Part shown: one piece after another, positions 25,335 through 33,836 of the stretch
Layout of the letters: every line of letters begins with the position of its first letter
Numbering within the stretch: the first letter of the stretch is position 1
Source: Pelomonas sp. Root1237
Lineage (GTDB): Bacteria; Pseudomonadota; Gammaproteobacteria; Burkholderiales; Burkholderiaceae_C
DNA: 64,000 nt
NCBI RefSeq assembly: GCF_001425055.1
Contig: NZ_LMDK01000019.1
Span: 186,001-250,000, forward strand
Direction of reading: 5' to 3'
Translations under genes and position numbers: made by a program
Notes under the pieces: model-generated
The model's input: the letters and a program-made list of their open reading frames with translations, nothing else
Database searches by the model: none
Told to the model about the DNA's origin: nothing

Positions 25335-25793
25335 TCAGCCGCGCCGGATCAGCGCCGCATAGCAGCCGCGTCGTGCGTAATGGGCGTGGATGTAGTCCAC
25401 CTCAGGCCGGGCCAGCAGGCGCTCGATGAGGCCTTCGATGGCTGCGCCGTCGACGATGTCCGCATCGATCATCAGGCCCGCTGCATCGAAGGCGCGCAGT
25501 GACAGCAGGCGGCTGCGCAATGCGTCGGGCACGGTGTCGATGGCGTCGAAAGCTTCTCCGGCCTTTTCGCGCACGTAGATGGCGTGGCGGGAGCGGTAGG
25601 GCGTGTCGGCAGGCTGGTGCTCGTGGTTGATGAGCAGCACGGACTCATCCTCAGTGGTGTCGCGCAGTTCGACGCGGTCGGGCAGGCCCGCGCCGCGATG
25701 GCGCAGCGCACCGTGGTCGGCCAGCGCTGCGTCGCTCAGGCCGAAGAGGTGCTGGAAGGGTTGGGCGGACAGCCCGGTGATGCGAAAGGACAT
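25335..25793 (-). CDS. DUF1203 domain protein
   Basis: A 152-residue soluble protein matching the DUF1203 pattern: an N-terminal FRITGLSAQPFQHLFGLSDA, then CR/LRD-type strands (RVELRDTTEDESVLLINHEH), and a C-terminal RPEVDYIHAHYARRGCYAALI. The family has no established function. The ATG at 25793 is the only sensible start. It lies downstream of a run of small minus-strand genes but is separated from them by 73 bases. Confidence 0.82.
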   Translation of the reverse strand: MSFRITGLSAQPFQHLFGLSDAALADHGALRHRGAGLPDRVELRDTTEDESVLLINHEHQPADTPYRSRHAIYVREKAGEAFDAIDTVPDALRSRLLSLRAFDAAGLMIDADIVDGAAIEGLIERLLARPEVDYIHAHYARRGCYAALIRRG

Positions 25794-25866
25794 GACGTGC
25801 TCCGTGGAAGGGGATGCACGTCATTCTTCAGGGGTGAGCGGGCCGCGTCTGGCCGCAATCGGACCT

Positions 25867-26349
25867 TCAATCTCGGCCTGCGGGACGCTCATAGCCGTTG
25901 TCCACCCAGGCTTCGGCGGATGCCTGGCTGAGCTTGAAGCCAGCCGCGACCTTGACCTGGGCCAGGCGCTCGCCAGCGGCGTCATGCGCGCTGAGCCAGG
26001 CATAGGGATCGTCCTCGGCGGGCACGATTTCAAGCGTGATCTTCAGCCAATTGCCATCGCGCGCCACATAGAGCGCCTTGTTCAACTGGGCGTGCAGTTG
26101 CTGCTCATGGCGGCGGAGGACCTCGGAGGCCGTCTTAACCAGCGTGTTGAAGGCGTTGACGTCCAGTGGCTTGGGATTCTTCTTGTCGCGCCCCATGGTC
26201 CAGGGGCCGACCAGGGCCGGCTCGCTTTCGCCGGCCTTGAACATCGCGACAGCCCAGCCTTCGTCGTCTTCGTTCTTGATGACCTGGGCCGTCCAGCCGT
26301 TGTCGCGCCATAGGCGCGCCTCGAAGACGGGTTCGTCCAGATCAGTCAT
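25867..26349 (-). CDS. Conserved hypothetical protein
   Basis: A 160-residue soluble, acidic protein with alternating strands and helices (VFEARLWRDNGWTAQVIKNE, WAVAMFKAGESEPALVGPWT, and a central LVKTASEVLRRHEQQLHAQL helix). I do not recognise a family. Its ATG overlaps the TGA of the upstream small gene (ATGA), so the two are translated together. The pair often looks like a housekeeping unit in this group of bacteria by the short overlap, but no function can be given. Confidence 0.78.
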   Translation of the reverse strand: MTDLDEPVFEARLWRDNGWTAQVIKNEDDEGWAVAMFKAGESEPALVGPWTMGRDKKNPKPLDVNAFNTLVKTASEVLRRHEQQLHAQLNKALYVARDGNWLKITLEIVPAEDDPYAWLSAHDAAGERLAQVKVAAGFKLSQASAEAWVDNGYERPAGRD

Positions 26350-26615
26350 GCCTTCAATCCCTTGGCCAGCAGCTCGGCGACGAGCGCATTGATGCCGCCT
26401 TCACGGCCGGTGGCGCGTTCGCGCAACTGCTCGGTCAGTTCAGCAGGCAACTTGCAGGCAAAGGGAACGAGGCCGGCGGCGGCGTCCAGCTTGCGCTGGG
26501 CCTTGCGGTCAGGCAGGGCGGCATGGCCGAAGCGGCCGGGGGCCGCCTTGCCGCGCATCGCGCTGTCCAGCTTCAGGCCGGCGAGCCGTTCAAGATCGGT
26601 TTTCTTCATGCTCAT
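26346..26615 (-). CDS. Small conserved hypothetical protein
   Basis: An 89-residue basic protein starting at MSMKKTDLERL (ATG at 26615). The C-terminal half, PAELTEQLRERATGREGGIN, resembles a short ribbon-helix-helix-like segment, as in small DNA-binding proteins; this is a shape impression only. In-frame codons further upstream to 26690 are read without similarity to the rest and were dropped. It overlaps the next gene by four bases. Confidence 0.7.
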   Translation of the reverse strand: MSMKKTDLERLAGLKLDSAMRGKAAPGRFGHAALPDRKAQRKLDAAAGLVPFACKLPAELTEQLRERATGREGGINALVAELLAKGLKA

Positions 26616-26658
26616 GGGCCGGATTGTCCCCCCTTGGAGACAAGCCGGCCTGTGAGCG

Positions 26659-27150
26659 TCAGCCGTTGGTGGCCGGAGCGGCCGGCACAACGGCCGGGGC
26701 GCGCTGCACGCGGGTCTTGCCGCCGGTCGTCACGAGGACGACGGGGTCACCGCTGTTGAAGGCTTCGGCGCCCTTGGCCTGGACGATCGCGCGGCGCTCG
26801 CCGTTGCGCAGCTGGACGATGATTTCGAGAGCATCTTCCTTGGTCGCCGAGCGCTCGATGGCGTTGCCGATAACGGCGCCGGCGACGGCACCGATGACGC
26901 CAACGACCGCGCCTTCACGGCGGCCGCCGACCGAGCTGCCGGCAATCGCGCCGGTCACGCCACCGGCCACGCCGCCGACGCCGCTCTGCGAGCCGTCGAC
27001 GGTGACGGGGCGGGAGGACAGCACGGTGGCGTCCTGGATCTGGGACATGCGTTGCGCGTCACCACGCTGGACGACGTCGGGGCTGGTCGTCGAGCAGGCC
27101 GAAAGCACCAGGGCCGCAGCCAGGGTGAGGGAGGTCATGAGCTTGGACAT
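26659..27150 (-). CDS. Glycine-zipper outer-membrane lipoprotein
   Basis: A 163-residue lipoprotein. The signal peptide ends in the lipobox LVLSAC at residue ~19. Residues about 58-100 form a glycine-zipper membrane segment (GGVAGGVTGAIAGSSVGGRR and VVGVIGAVAGAVIGNAIE), like SlyB or Pcp lipoproteins. A small C-terminal strand domain follows. Such proteins sit in the outer membrane and support envelope stability. The Ala/Pro/Val tail after residue 150 is low complexity. Confidence 0.88.
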   Translation of the reverse strand: MSKLMTSLTLAAALVLSACSTTSPDVVQRGDAQRMSQIQDATVLSSRPVTVDGSQSGVGGVAGGVTGAIAGSSVGGRREGAVVGVIGAVAGAVIGNAIERSATKEDALEIIVQLRNGERRAIVQAKGAEAFNSGDPVVLVTTGGKTRVQRAPAVVPAAPATNG

Positions 27151-27265
27151 TCGAATACTCCTTGGGCAAACCGGCAGCCCAACGTCGCCAATTGTCTCGC
27201 CGTTGACGGCTCGATGCCCCCGACTACAACTCTTTACCGTTGGCGGTCAACGGGAATGACCCGCA

Positions 27266-27823
27266 TCACCCATGCAGGCGCGAGCTGCGCGGCACGCTGG
27301 CGAGCAGGAACTCCATCTGGTCGGCCAGGATGCGGCGGCCGCGCAGGATCATGTCCTCGTGCAGGCTGGGCACATAGGGCAGGTAGAGCAGGCTCATGTG
27401 CGCCTCCTCCGGCATGCGGTTGCCCTTGCGGCCATTGCAGGGCCGGCAAGCGGTGATGCAGTTCATCCAGGTGTCGTAGCCGCCGCGCGATGTTGGGTGG
27501 ATGTGCTCGCGTGTCAGGTCTTCGGGCAGACAGTGGTGGCCGCAGTAGGCACAGACGAAGCGGTCGCGCACGAACAGCTTGCTGTTGGTCAGCGCCGGCG
27601 CCTGGCGCCAGGCCCGGCTGGGAACGGCGCCACGCACGGCAATGATGGGGTGGACCTCGATGCGCGACTGGCGCCCGGAGATGCGCTGCCAGCCCCCGCG
27701 CAGCACCTGGCAGGGGTCGCCCAGCGTCCAGGCCACGCCGTCGCAGGCGTAGATCACGGCCGCTTCACGGGTCGTGATCCAGGCCTGGGGTCGGCCGGAG
27801 ACATCGAGTTGGAGCACATCCAC
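27266..27823 (-). CDS. HNH endonuclease family protein
   Basis: A 185-residue protein. After an N-terminal strand region (LDVSGRPQAWITTREAA) comes an HNH nuclease core: CAYCGHHC, LTREHIHPTSRGG, and ACRPCNGRKGN, giving a zinc-supported beta-beta-alpha metal site. The start is decided by GGAGGAGG nine bases before GTG at 27823; the longer open frame upstream runs through the intergenic repeat and is not coding. Close relatives are common single genes in Burkholderiales with no proven role. It is divergent from tetR. Confidence 0.85.
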   Translation of the reverse strand: MDVLQLDVSGRPQAWITTREAAVIYACDGVAWTLGDPCQVLRGGWQRISGRQSRIEVHPIIAVRGAVPSRAWRQAPALTNSKLFVRDRFVCAYCGHHCLPEDLTREHIHPTSRGGYDTWMNCITACRPCNGRKGNRMPEEAHMSLLYLPYVPSLHEDMILRGRRILADQMEFLLASVPRSSRLHG

Positions 27824-27916
27824 AGAAGTCAACCTCCTCCCGGAGACTACTTCAGAAGCGACCCGGCACTCAAGCGTGTGTGCATGACAGCGTGGCGGTT
27901 CTGCGCATCCGGTATT

Positions 27917-28052
27917 TGGGCCGAGCGCCGGGCCGCCCCTAGCCGGCCCGTCGGGCGATGTGCATGCGGCTCGATGCCGCATGCATCGCCATCCCCCCGG
28001 GGGATCGGCCGGGCACGCCCGCGTTCAGCGGCGCGAGACCGGACGAGGGGCT
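27917..28052 (-). repeat. Intergenic two-hairpin repeat, copy A
   Basis: One of three related elements (with 31206-31341 and 36094-36304), here inverted. Shared blocks, read on the minus strand, are CCCCTCG, CCCCCG/GGGG, a 35-nt hairpin and GGGCCGGC...GGCCCGGCGCTCGG. The hairpin (27955-27989) has the stem ATGCGGC/GCCGCAT where the other copies have TTGCGGC/GCCGCAA and TTGCCGG/CCGGCAA. It fills most of the only gene-free stretch over 300 bases (27824-28193), which otherwise holds the tetR operator. Confidence 0.8.
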
Positions 28053-28141
28053 GGGGTTTGCACTAGGTTGTTGGCAGTATTAGGCACATCACCCTAGGAA
28101 ATCGGTAGGACAAGCTGGCGCTGTCACGGGAGCGACCTGCA

Positions 28142-28163
28142 AAATAGAACGATCGTTCGTTTT
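28142..28163. promoter_or_regulatory. Probable operator of the TetR regulator
   Basis: A 12-bp perfect palindrome, GAACGATCGTTC, at 28147-28158, extended by three further symmetric base pairs on each side after two mismatches (span 22 bases). It sits 36 bases before the GTG of tetR. The size, symmetry and position fit a TetR-family site that controls its own gene and the downstream beta-oxidation genes. Confidence 0.65.
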
Positions 28164-28193
28164 ATTCCAGGCTGGCTTCCGCCCCTTCTGCCC

Positions 28194-28916
28194 GTGTCCA
28201 CGCTGCCCACTCCCGCCAAGAAAACCGCCCCGCTGCGCGTTGCGAAGCCGGCGCGCGTTGCGCGTTCGCTGCAAAAAGGCCAGCAGACCCGTGCCGCCAT
28301 CCTCGAGGCTGCTCTGGGCCTGGCCTCGCACATGGGCCTGGAGGGCTTGTCCATCGGCGCACTGGCCGATGTGACAGCCATGAGCAAGTCGGGCGTCTTC
28401 GCCCACTTCGGCTCGCGTGAGGAACTGCAGATCGCGGTCGTCACTGAGTATCACGCCAAGTTCGAGGAAGAAGTCTTCTTCACCGCCATCCGCGAGCCGC
28501 GCGGCCTGCCGCGCCTGCGCGCGATGTTCGAGCGCTGGGTGCGCCGCGTATCCGTCGAGGTCGACTCCGGCTGCATCTACATCAGTGGCGCCGTCGAGTT
28601 CGACGACCGGCCCGGCCCGGTGCGCGATGCTCTCGTGGCCATGGTCAAGGCCTGGCATGCGGCGCTGCAAAAGGCCATCCAGCTCGCCATCAGCGAGGGC
28701 CATCTGAAAGCCGATGCCGATGTCGAGCAGATCTGCTTCGAGCTGCACGGCCTGATCCTGTCCCTGCACCACGACGCGCGCTTCATGCGCATCCCCGGTG
28801 CGCTGGCACGCGCCGGCATCGGCTTCGACCGAGCCATCCAGTTCTACGCCACGCCGCTTGGCCTCGACATCGACGGCAGCCGCAAGCTTCCAAAGACCGG
28901 CGCCGCCAAGCGCTGA
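28194..28916 (+). CDS. TetR/AcrR-family regulator of the fatty-acid cluster
   Basis: A 240-residue repressor-type protein. An Ala/Lys-rich N-terminal 25 residues precede the helix-turn-helix (TRAAILEAALGLASHMGLEG and IGALADVTAMSKSGVFAHFGS at about 30-72). The rest is a ligand-binding helical domain. It begins at GTG 28194 and is 40 bases before an acyl-CoA dehydrogenase gene on the same strand, with a palindrome just upstream. A fatty acyl-CoA ligand, as for FadR-like TetR proteins, is a reasonable inference from context. Confidence 0.88.
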   Translation: MSTLPTPAKKTAPLRVAKPARVARSLQKGQQTRAAILEAALGLASHMGLEGLSIGALADVTAMSKSGVFAHFGSREELQIAVVTEYHAKFEEEVFFTAIREPRGLPRLRAMFERWVRRVSVEVDSGCIYISGAVEFDDRPGPVRDALVAMVKAWHAALQKAIQLAISEGHLKADADVEQICFELHGLILSLHHDARFMRIPGALARAGIGFDRAIQFYATPLGLDIDGSRKLPKTGAAKR

Positions 28917-28956
28917 ACCCCTTTCTTGACCCACTGACCGTTCCAGGAGTACCCCG

Positions 28957-30747
28957 ATGCCCCAGTACACCCCGCCCATGCGTGACATGCAGTTCGTCAT
29001 GCACGAGCTGTTGAACGTCGTCGACGAACTGAAGATGCTGCCCGCGCATGCAGACATCGACGCCGACACGATCAACGCGGTGCTTGAGGAGGGTGGCAAG
29101 TTCGCCGCCGAGGTGCTTGCGCCCATCAACCTCAGCGGCGACGCCGAGGGCTGCACGCTCGACAAGACCACGCACGAGGTCAAGCCGCCCAAGGGCTTCA
29201 AGGAAGCCTACAAGCAGTACGTCGAAGGCGGCTGGCCGGCACTCTCCTGCGACCCGCAGTTCGGCGGCCAGGGCCTGCCGCATCTGGTGAACCAGTTCTT
29301 CTACGAGATGCTGAACTCGGCCAACCAGGCCTGGACGATGTACCCGGGCCTCTCGCATGGCGCCTATGAAGCCCTGCATGCCCATGGCACGCCCGAGCAG
29401 CAGGCCACCTACCTGCCCAAGCTGACCAGCGGCGAATGGACCGGCACCATGTGCCTGACCGAGCCGCATTGCGGCACCGACCTCGGCATGCTGCGCAGCA
29501 AGGCCGAACCGCAGGCCGATGGCACTTACAAGATCACCGGCCAGAAGATCTTCATCTCGGCCGGCGAACACGACATGGCCGAGAACATCGTCCACCTGGT
29601 GCTGGCCCGCCTGCCGGACGCGCCCGTGGGCTCCAAGGGCATTTCGCTCTTCATCGTGCCCAAGTTCAACGTCAACGCCGACGGCTCACTGGGCAGCCGA
29701 AACGGCGTCTTCTGCGCCGGCCTGGAGCACAAGATGGGCATCCACGGCAACGCCACCGCGCAGATCGTGCTGGAAGGCGCGAACGGCACGCTGGTGGGCC
29801 AGCCCAACAAGGGCCTGGCCGCGATGTTCGTCATGATGAACGCGGCCCGCCTGGGTGTCGGCAACCAGTCCCTGGGCCTGACCGAAGTGGCCTATCAGAA
29901 CGCCGTCGCCTATGCCAAGGACCGCATCCAGATGCGGGCGCTTTCCGGCCCCAAGGCCCCGGACAAGCCGGCCGATCCCATCATCGTGCACCCCGACGTG
30001 CGCAAGATGCTGCTGACGGCCCGCGCCTTTGCCGAAGGCGGCCGCATGCTGCAGGGCTATACCGTGCTGCAACTCGACAAGGCGCTCAAGAGCGGCGACG
30101 AGGACGAGCGCAAGGACGCCGAAGCCGAAGTCGCGCTGCTGACGCCCATCATCAAGGCCTTCATCACCGACAACGGCTGGCTGGCCACCTCGCATTGCAT
30201 GCAGGTGTTCGGCGGCCACGGCTTCATTCACGAGTGGGGCATGGAGCAGTACGTGCGCGACGCGCGCATCAACATGATCTACGAGGGTACCAACACCATC
30301 CAGTCGCTGGACCTGCTGGGCCGCAAGGTGCTGGGCAACAACGGCGCCACGCTGAAGAAGTTCGGCAAGAAGATCGCCGCCTTCATCGAGGAAGAAGGCA
30401 CCAATGAGGCCATGCAGGAGTTCGTCAACCCGCTCGCCGACCTCGGCGACAAGGTCAACAAGCTGACGCAAGAGCTGGGCATGAAGGCCTTTGGCAACCC
30501 GGATGAGGTCGGCGCCGCGGCGGTGGACTATCTGCGCGTGGTGGGCCACATGACCTTCGCCTTCTTCTTCGCGCAGGCCGCCAAGATCGCTCTGGCCAAG
30601 AAGGACAGTGGTGACCCGTTCTACACGGCCAAGCTGGCCACGGCGCGCTTCTATTTCGCGAAGCTGCTGCCCGAGACGGCGACGCTGATCCGCACCTGCC
30701 GTGCGGGCCTGGCGCCGCTGATGGAAATGGAAGAAGCTCTGTTCTGA
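28957..30747 (+). CDS. Acyl-CoA dehydrogenase (large, with C-terminal domain)
   Basis: A 596-residue flavoprotein of the long acyl-CoA dehydrogenase group. It has N-terminal helices, the middle beta domain (TGTMCLTEPHCGTDLGML near 165-180; YKITGQKIFISAGEHD near 190-205), and the C-terminal helical domain with the catalytic Glu in NMIYEGTN near 440. An extra C-terminal ~120 residues mark this subfamily, also seen in DmdC/AcdA-type enzymes. It performs the first oxidation step of beta-oxidation. AGGAG lies seven bases before the ATG at 28957. Confidence 0.93.
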   Translation: MPQYTPPMRDMQFVMHELLNVVDELKMLPAHADIDADTINAVLEEGGKFAAEVLAPINLSGDAEGCTLDKTTHEVKPPKGFKEAYKQYVEGGWPALSCDPQFGGQGLPHLVNQFFYEMLNSANQAWTMYPGLSHGAYEALHAHGTPEQQATYLPKLTSGEWTGTMCLTEPHCGTDLGMLRSKAEPQADGTYKITGQKIFISAGEHDMAENIVHLVLARLPDAPVGSKGISLFIVPKFNVNADGSLGSRNGVFCAGLEHKMGIHGNATAQIVLEGANGTLVGQPNKGLAAMFVMMNAARLGVGNQSLGLTEVAYQNAVAYAKDRIQMRALSGPKAPDKPADPIIVHPDVRKMLLTARAFAEGGRMLQGYTVLQLDKALKSGDEDERKDAEAEVALLTPIIKAFITDNGWLATSHCMQVFGGHGFIHEWGMEQYVRDARINMIYEGTNTIQSLDLLGRKVLGNNGATLKKFGKKIAAFIEEEGTNEAMQEFVNPLADLGDKVNKLTQELGMKAFGNPDEVGAAAVDYLRVVGHMTFAFFFAQAAKIALAKKDSGDPFYTAKLATARFYFAKLLPETATLIRTCRAGLAPLMEMEEALF

Positions 30748-30776
30748 ACCGCTTGATGAACGACAAGGATGCCCCG

Positions 30777-31202
30777 ATGAAATTCCTGTTCGCTGCTGCC
30801 CTGCTGTTGCCCGCGTTTGCGTTCGCGCAGACTTCACCCGTGGGCCTGTGGAAGACCATCGACGACGACGGCAAAACCGCGAAGTCGCTGGTCCGCATCA
30901 GCGAACAGGGGGGCACCCTCGTCGGCAGCATCGACAAGCTGCTGGACCCGAGCGCGGAGCCCAACGCGAAATGCGACAAGTGCAAGGATGACCGCAGGGA
31001 CCAGCCCGTCGTCGGCCTGCAGATCATCCGCGGCGTGAAGACCGAAGGCGACGGCATCTGGGGCGGCGGCGAGATCCTCGACCCCAATAACGGCAAGACC
31101 TACCGCACCCGCTTGAAGCCGGTGGACGGTGGCAAGAAACTGGAGATGCGCGGCTACATCGGCCCCTTCTACCGCACGCAGACGTGGATTCGCGTGGAAT
31201 GA
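30777..31202 (+). CDS. DUF2147 periplasmic protein
   Basis: A 141-residue exported protein. The signal peptide is MKFLFAAALLLPAFAFA. The mature part is the DUF2147 lipocalin-like beta fold, with SPVGLWKTIDDDGKTAKSLV, GSIDKLLDP and IGPFYRTQTWIRVE. A Cys pair in AKCDKCKDD could bind metal or form a disulfide. AAGGA seven bases upstream fixes the ATG at 30777. DUF2147 proteins recur beside beta-oxidation genes; one possible role is handling acyl chains, but no function is established. Confidence 0.85.
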   Translation: MKFLFAAALLLPAFAFAQTSPVGLWKTIDDDGKTAKSLVRISEQGGTLVGSIDKLLDPSAEPNAKCDKCKDDRRDQPVVGLQIIRGVKTEGDGIWGGGEILDPNNGKTYRTRLKPVDGGKKLEMRGYIGPFYRTQTWIRVE

Positions 31203-31205
31203 AGT

Positions 31206-31341
31206 GGCCCCTCGCCCAGGCTGCCGCGCCGCACGCGGGCCAGCCTGGTCGGTCCCCCGAGGGGACGGCGATGCTTGCGGCGTTGAGCCGCAAGCACATC
31301 GCCAGCCGGGCCGGCTTGGGGCGGCCCGGCGCTCGGCCCGA
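31206..31341 (+). repeat. Intergenic two-hairpin repeat, copy B
   Basis: Lies between the DUF2147 gene and the fused beta-oxidation gene. The 35-nt central hairpin is at 31268-31302, stem TTGCGGC/GCCGCAA with loop GTTGA. It is followed by a second stem, GCCGGGCC at 31305-31312 with GGCCCGGC at 31323-31330. Within the operon the element would be transcribed and could act as a weak terminator, processing site or RNA stabiliser. Confidence 0.8.
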
Positions 31342-31376
31342 AGGGCAATGAACAACTGGCAAACATGGAGAAAGAA

Positions 31377-33773
31377 ATGAGTCGATTCCAAGTCCGCAAG
31401 GTCGCCGTGCTCGGCGCCGGCGTGATGGGCGCGCAGATTGCGGCCCACCTCGTCAACTGCAAGGTGCCGGTCGTGCTGTTCGACCTGCCTGCGAAAGAAG
31501 GCGCCAAGAATGGCATCGTCACCAAGGCCGTCGACGGCCTGAAGAAGCTCAAGCCGGCCCCGCTGGGTGATGCATCGGAAGCCGCGCTGATCCAGCAGGC
31601 CAATTACGAAGAGCACCTGGAAGTCCTGCGCGGCTGCGACCTCATCATCGAGGCCATTGCCGAGCGCATGGACTGGAAGCTCGACCTGTACACCAAGATC
31701 GCGCCCTTCGTCGCACCGCATGCGATCGTGGCTTCGAACACATCTGGATTGAGCATCACCAAGCTCTCCGAAGTGCTGCCCGAAGAAATCAAGCCGCGCT
31801 TCTGCGGCATCCACTTCTTCAATCCGCCGCGCTACATGGCCCTGGTCGAGCTGATCAACACGCCGACCACGCAGCCGGAGATCCTCGACCAGCTCGAAGC
31901 CTTCGTGACCACGTCGCTGGGCAAGAGCGTCGTGCGCGCCCACGACACGCCCAACTTCGTCGCCAACCGCGTCGGCATCGCCGGCATGATGGCCACGATG
32001 ATCGAGGCTGAGAAGTTCGGCCTGACGGTGGACGTCGTCGACGACCTGACCGGCAAGAAGCTGGGCCGCGCATCGAGCGGCACCTTCCGCACCGCGGACG
32101 TCGTCGGCCTGGACACCATGGCCCACGTCGTCAAGACGATGCAGGACAACCTGAAGGACGACCCGTTCTACAGCACCTACGCCACGCCCAAGGTGCTGGC
32201 CGGCCTGATCGAGAAGGGCGCCCTGGGCCAGAAGACCGGCGCCGGTTTCTACAAGAAGGTCGGCAAGGACATCCAGCGCCTGGACTTCGCGACCGGTGAA
32301 TACGTCGCCGGCGGCAAGAAGGCTGACGAGATCGTCGCCCGCATCCTGAAGAAGGCGCCGGCCGACCGCCTCAAGCTGCTGCGCGAGAGCACCAACCCGC
32401 AAGCCCAGTTCCTGTGGGCCATCCTGCGCGACAGCTTCCACTACGCGGCCGTGCACCTGAACACGGTGGCCGACACGGCCCGCGAGATCGACTTTGCGAT
32501 GCGCTGGGGCTTCGGCACCACGCAAGGCCCCTTCGAGCTGTGGCAAGCCGCCGGCTGGAAGCAGGTCGCTGAATGGATCTCGGCCGACATCGCCGACGGC
32601 AAGACGCTGTCCAGCGCTCCGCTGCCGGCCTGGGTCACCGAGGGCCCCGTGGCCGAAGCCGGTGGCGTGCACACGCCGGCGGGCTCGTGGAGCGCCGCTG
32701 AGGGCAAGTTCAAGCCGCGCAGCGAGCTGCCGGTTTACAAGCGCCAGGCCTTCCCCGAGTCGCTGCTGGGCTCCGGCGCCGCCGACCCGCTGAAGAGCGG
32801 CACCGAGTTGTTCAAGAACGAGGAAGTGCGCGTCTGGACGCTGGACGGCAACGTCGTCATCGCCTCCATCACCGCCAAGCTGCACCTGATCAGCCCGGCC
32901 GTCACCGAAGGTCTTTTGCGCGCCGTCGAGATCGCCGAAGCCGACTACAAGGGCCTGGTGATCTGGTCGCCGGACGACGTGTTCTCGGCCGGCGCCAATC
33001 TCGAGAGCCTGATGCCTGTCTTCATGAAGATGGGCAGCAAGGGCATCGCGCCGGAAGAGAAGAAGCTGCAGGACATGATGCTGCGCCTGCGCTACGCGTC
33101 CGTGCCGGTCATCGCCGCCATGCGCGGCCTGGCCCTGGGCGGTGGCGCCGAGCTGGCCGTGCACTGCGCACGCCGTGTCGCCCACGTCGAGAGCTATGTG
33201 GGCCTGGTCGAAGTCGGCGTGGGCCTGGTGCCCGGCGGCGGCGGACTGACCTATATCGCCCGTCGCGCCGCCGAGATGGCCGCCGCTGGCAATGCCGGCG
33301 CCGACATCCTGGCCTTCCTGAAGGACGGCTTCCTGACCGCGGCCACCGCCAAGGTCGCAACCTCGGCCCATGAAGCCAAAAAGAACGGCTTCCTGCTGGA
33401 GTCCGACATCATCGTGCCGCACAAGGACGAATTGCTGCACGTGGCGACGGCCACTGCCATCGGCATGTCCGAAGCCGGCTACCGCCCGCCGCACAAGGCG
33501 CTGTTCCCGGTCGCCGGCCGCAGCGGCATCGCGACGATCAAGGGCCAGGTCGCCAACATGCGCGACGGCGGCTTCGTCAGCGCCCACGACTACCACCTGG
33601 CCGCGGCGATTGCCGACGTGGTCTGCGGCGGTGAAGTCGAGGCCGGTTCTCTCGTCACCGAGGAATACTTGATGGCGCTCGAGCGCAAGCACTTCTGCAG
33701 CTTGCTCGACAACCCGAAGACTCAAGAGCGAATCATGGGCATGTTGCAAACCGGCAAGCCCGTCCGAAACTAA
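31377..33773 (+). CDS. 3-hydroxyacyl-CoA dehydrogenase / enoyl-CoA hydratase fusion
   Basis: A 798-residue bifunctional beta-oxidation enzyme. The N-terminal part is the 3-hydroxyacyl-CoA dehydrogenase (Rossmann VLGAGVMGAQIAAHLV near residue 9; catalytic-site HFFNPPRYM near 147). The C-terminal part, from about residue 480, is a crotonase (VIWSPDDVFSAGANLESL, GGGAELAVHC). This order is the reverse of E. coli FadB, where the crotonase comes first. ATG 31377 has GGAGA nine bases upstream; an ATG at 31365 is the alternative. The substrate range is not clear, but the context supports straight-chain acyl-CoA. Confidence 0.93.
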   Translation: MSRFQVRKVAVLGAGVMGAQIAAHLVNCKVPVVLFDLPAKEGAKNGIVTKAVDGLKKLKPAPLGDASEAALIQQANYEEHLEVLRGCDLIIEAIAERMDWKLDLYTKIAPFVAPHAIVASNTSGLSITKLSEVLPEEIKPRFCGIHFFNPPRYMALVELINTPTTQPEILDQLEAFVTTSLGKSVVRAHDTPNFVANRVGIAGMMATMIEAEKFGLTVDVVDDLTGKKLGRASSGTFRTADVVGLDTMAHVVKTMQDNLKDDPFYSTYATPKVLAGLIEKGALGQKTGAGFYKKVGKDIQRLDFATGEYVAGGKKADEIVARILKKAPADRLKLLRESTNPQAQFLWAILRDSFHYAAVHLNTVADTAREIDFAMRWGFGTTQGPFELWQAAGWKQVAEWISADIADGKTLSSAPLPAWVTEGPVAEAGGVHTPAGSWSAAEGKFKPRSELPVYKRQAFPESLLGSGAADPLKSGTELFKNEEVRVWTLDGNVVIASITAKLHLISPAVTEGLLRAVEIAEADYKGLVIWSPDDVFSAGANLESLMPVFMKMGSKGIAPEEKKLQDMMLRLRYASVPVIAAMRGLALGGGAELAVHCARRVAHVESYVGLVEVGVGLVPGGGGLTYIARRAAEMAAAGNAGADILAFLKDGFLTAATAKVATSAHEAKKNGFLLESDIIVPHKDELLHVATATAIGMSEAGYRPPHKALFPVAGRSGIATIKGQVANMRDGGFVSAHDYHLAAAIADVVCGGEVEAGSLVTEEYLMALERKHFCSLLDNPKTQERIMGMLQTGKPVRN

Positions 33774-33783
33774 TGACATCGCG

Positions 33784-33817
33784 GGACAGACCGAAGCGCG
33801 CAGCGCGAGCTCTGTCC
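33784..33817 (+). other. Intercistronic hairpin
   Basis: A seven-base stem, GGACAGA at 33784-33790 with TCTGTCC at 33811-33817, closes a loop containing GCGCGCAGCGCG. It lies in the 63-base gap between the fusion gene and the hotdog gene. No T run follows, so it is more likely an mRNA processing or stabilising element than a terminator. Confidence 0.45.
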
Positions 33818-33836
33818 TCGACTGACTAGGAACAAA

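Noticed and set aside
27824-27982. Extended N-terminus of the HNH protein
   Set aside because: Runs through the intergenic repeat; GGAGG and GTG at 27823 give a better start.
31024-31362. Short frames inside the repeat copies, read as proteins rich in Arg and Pro
   Set aside because: The same kind of frame appears in each copy of a non-coding repeat, in both directions.
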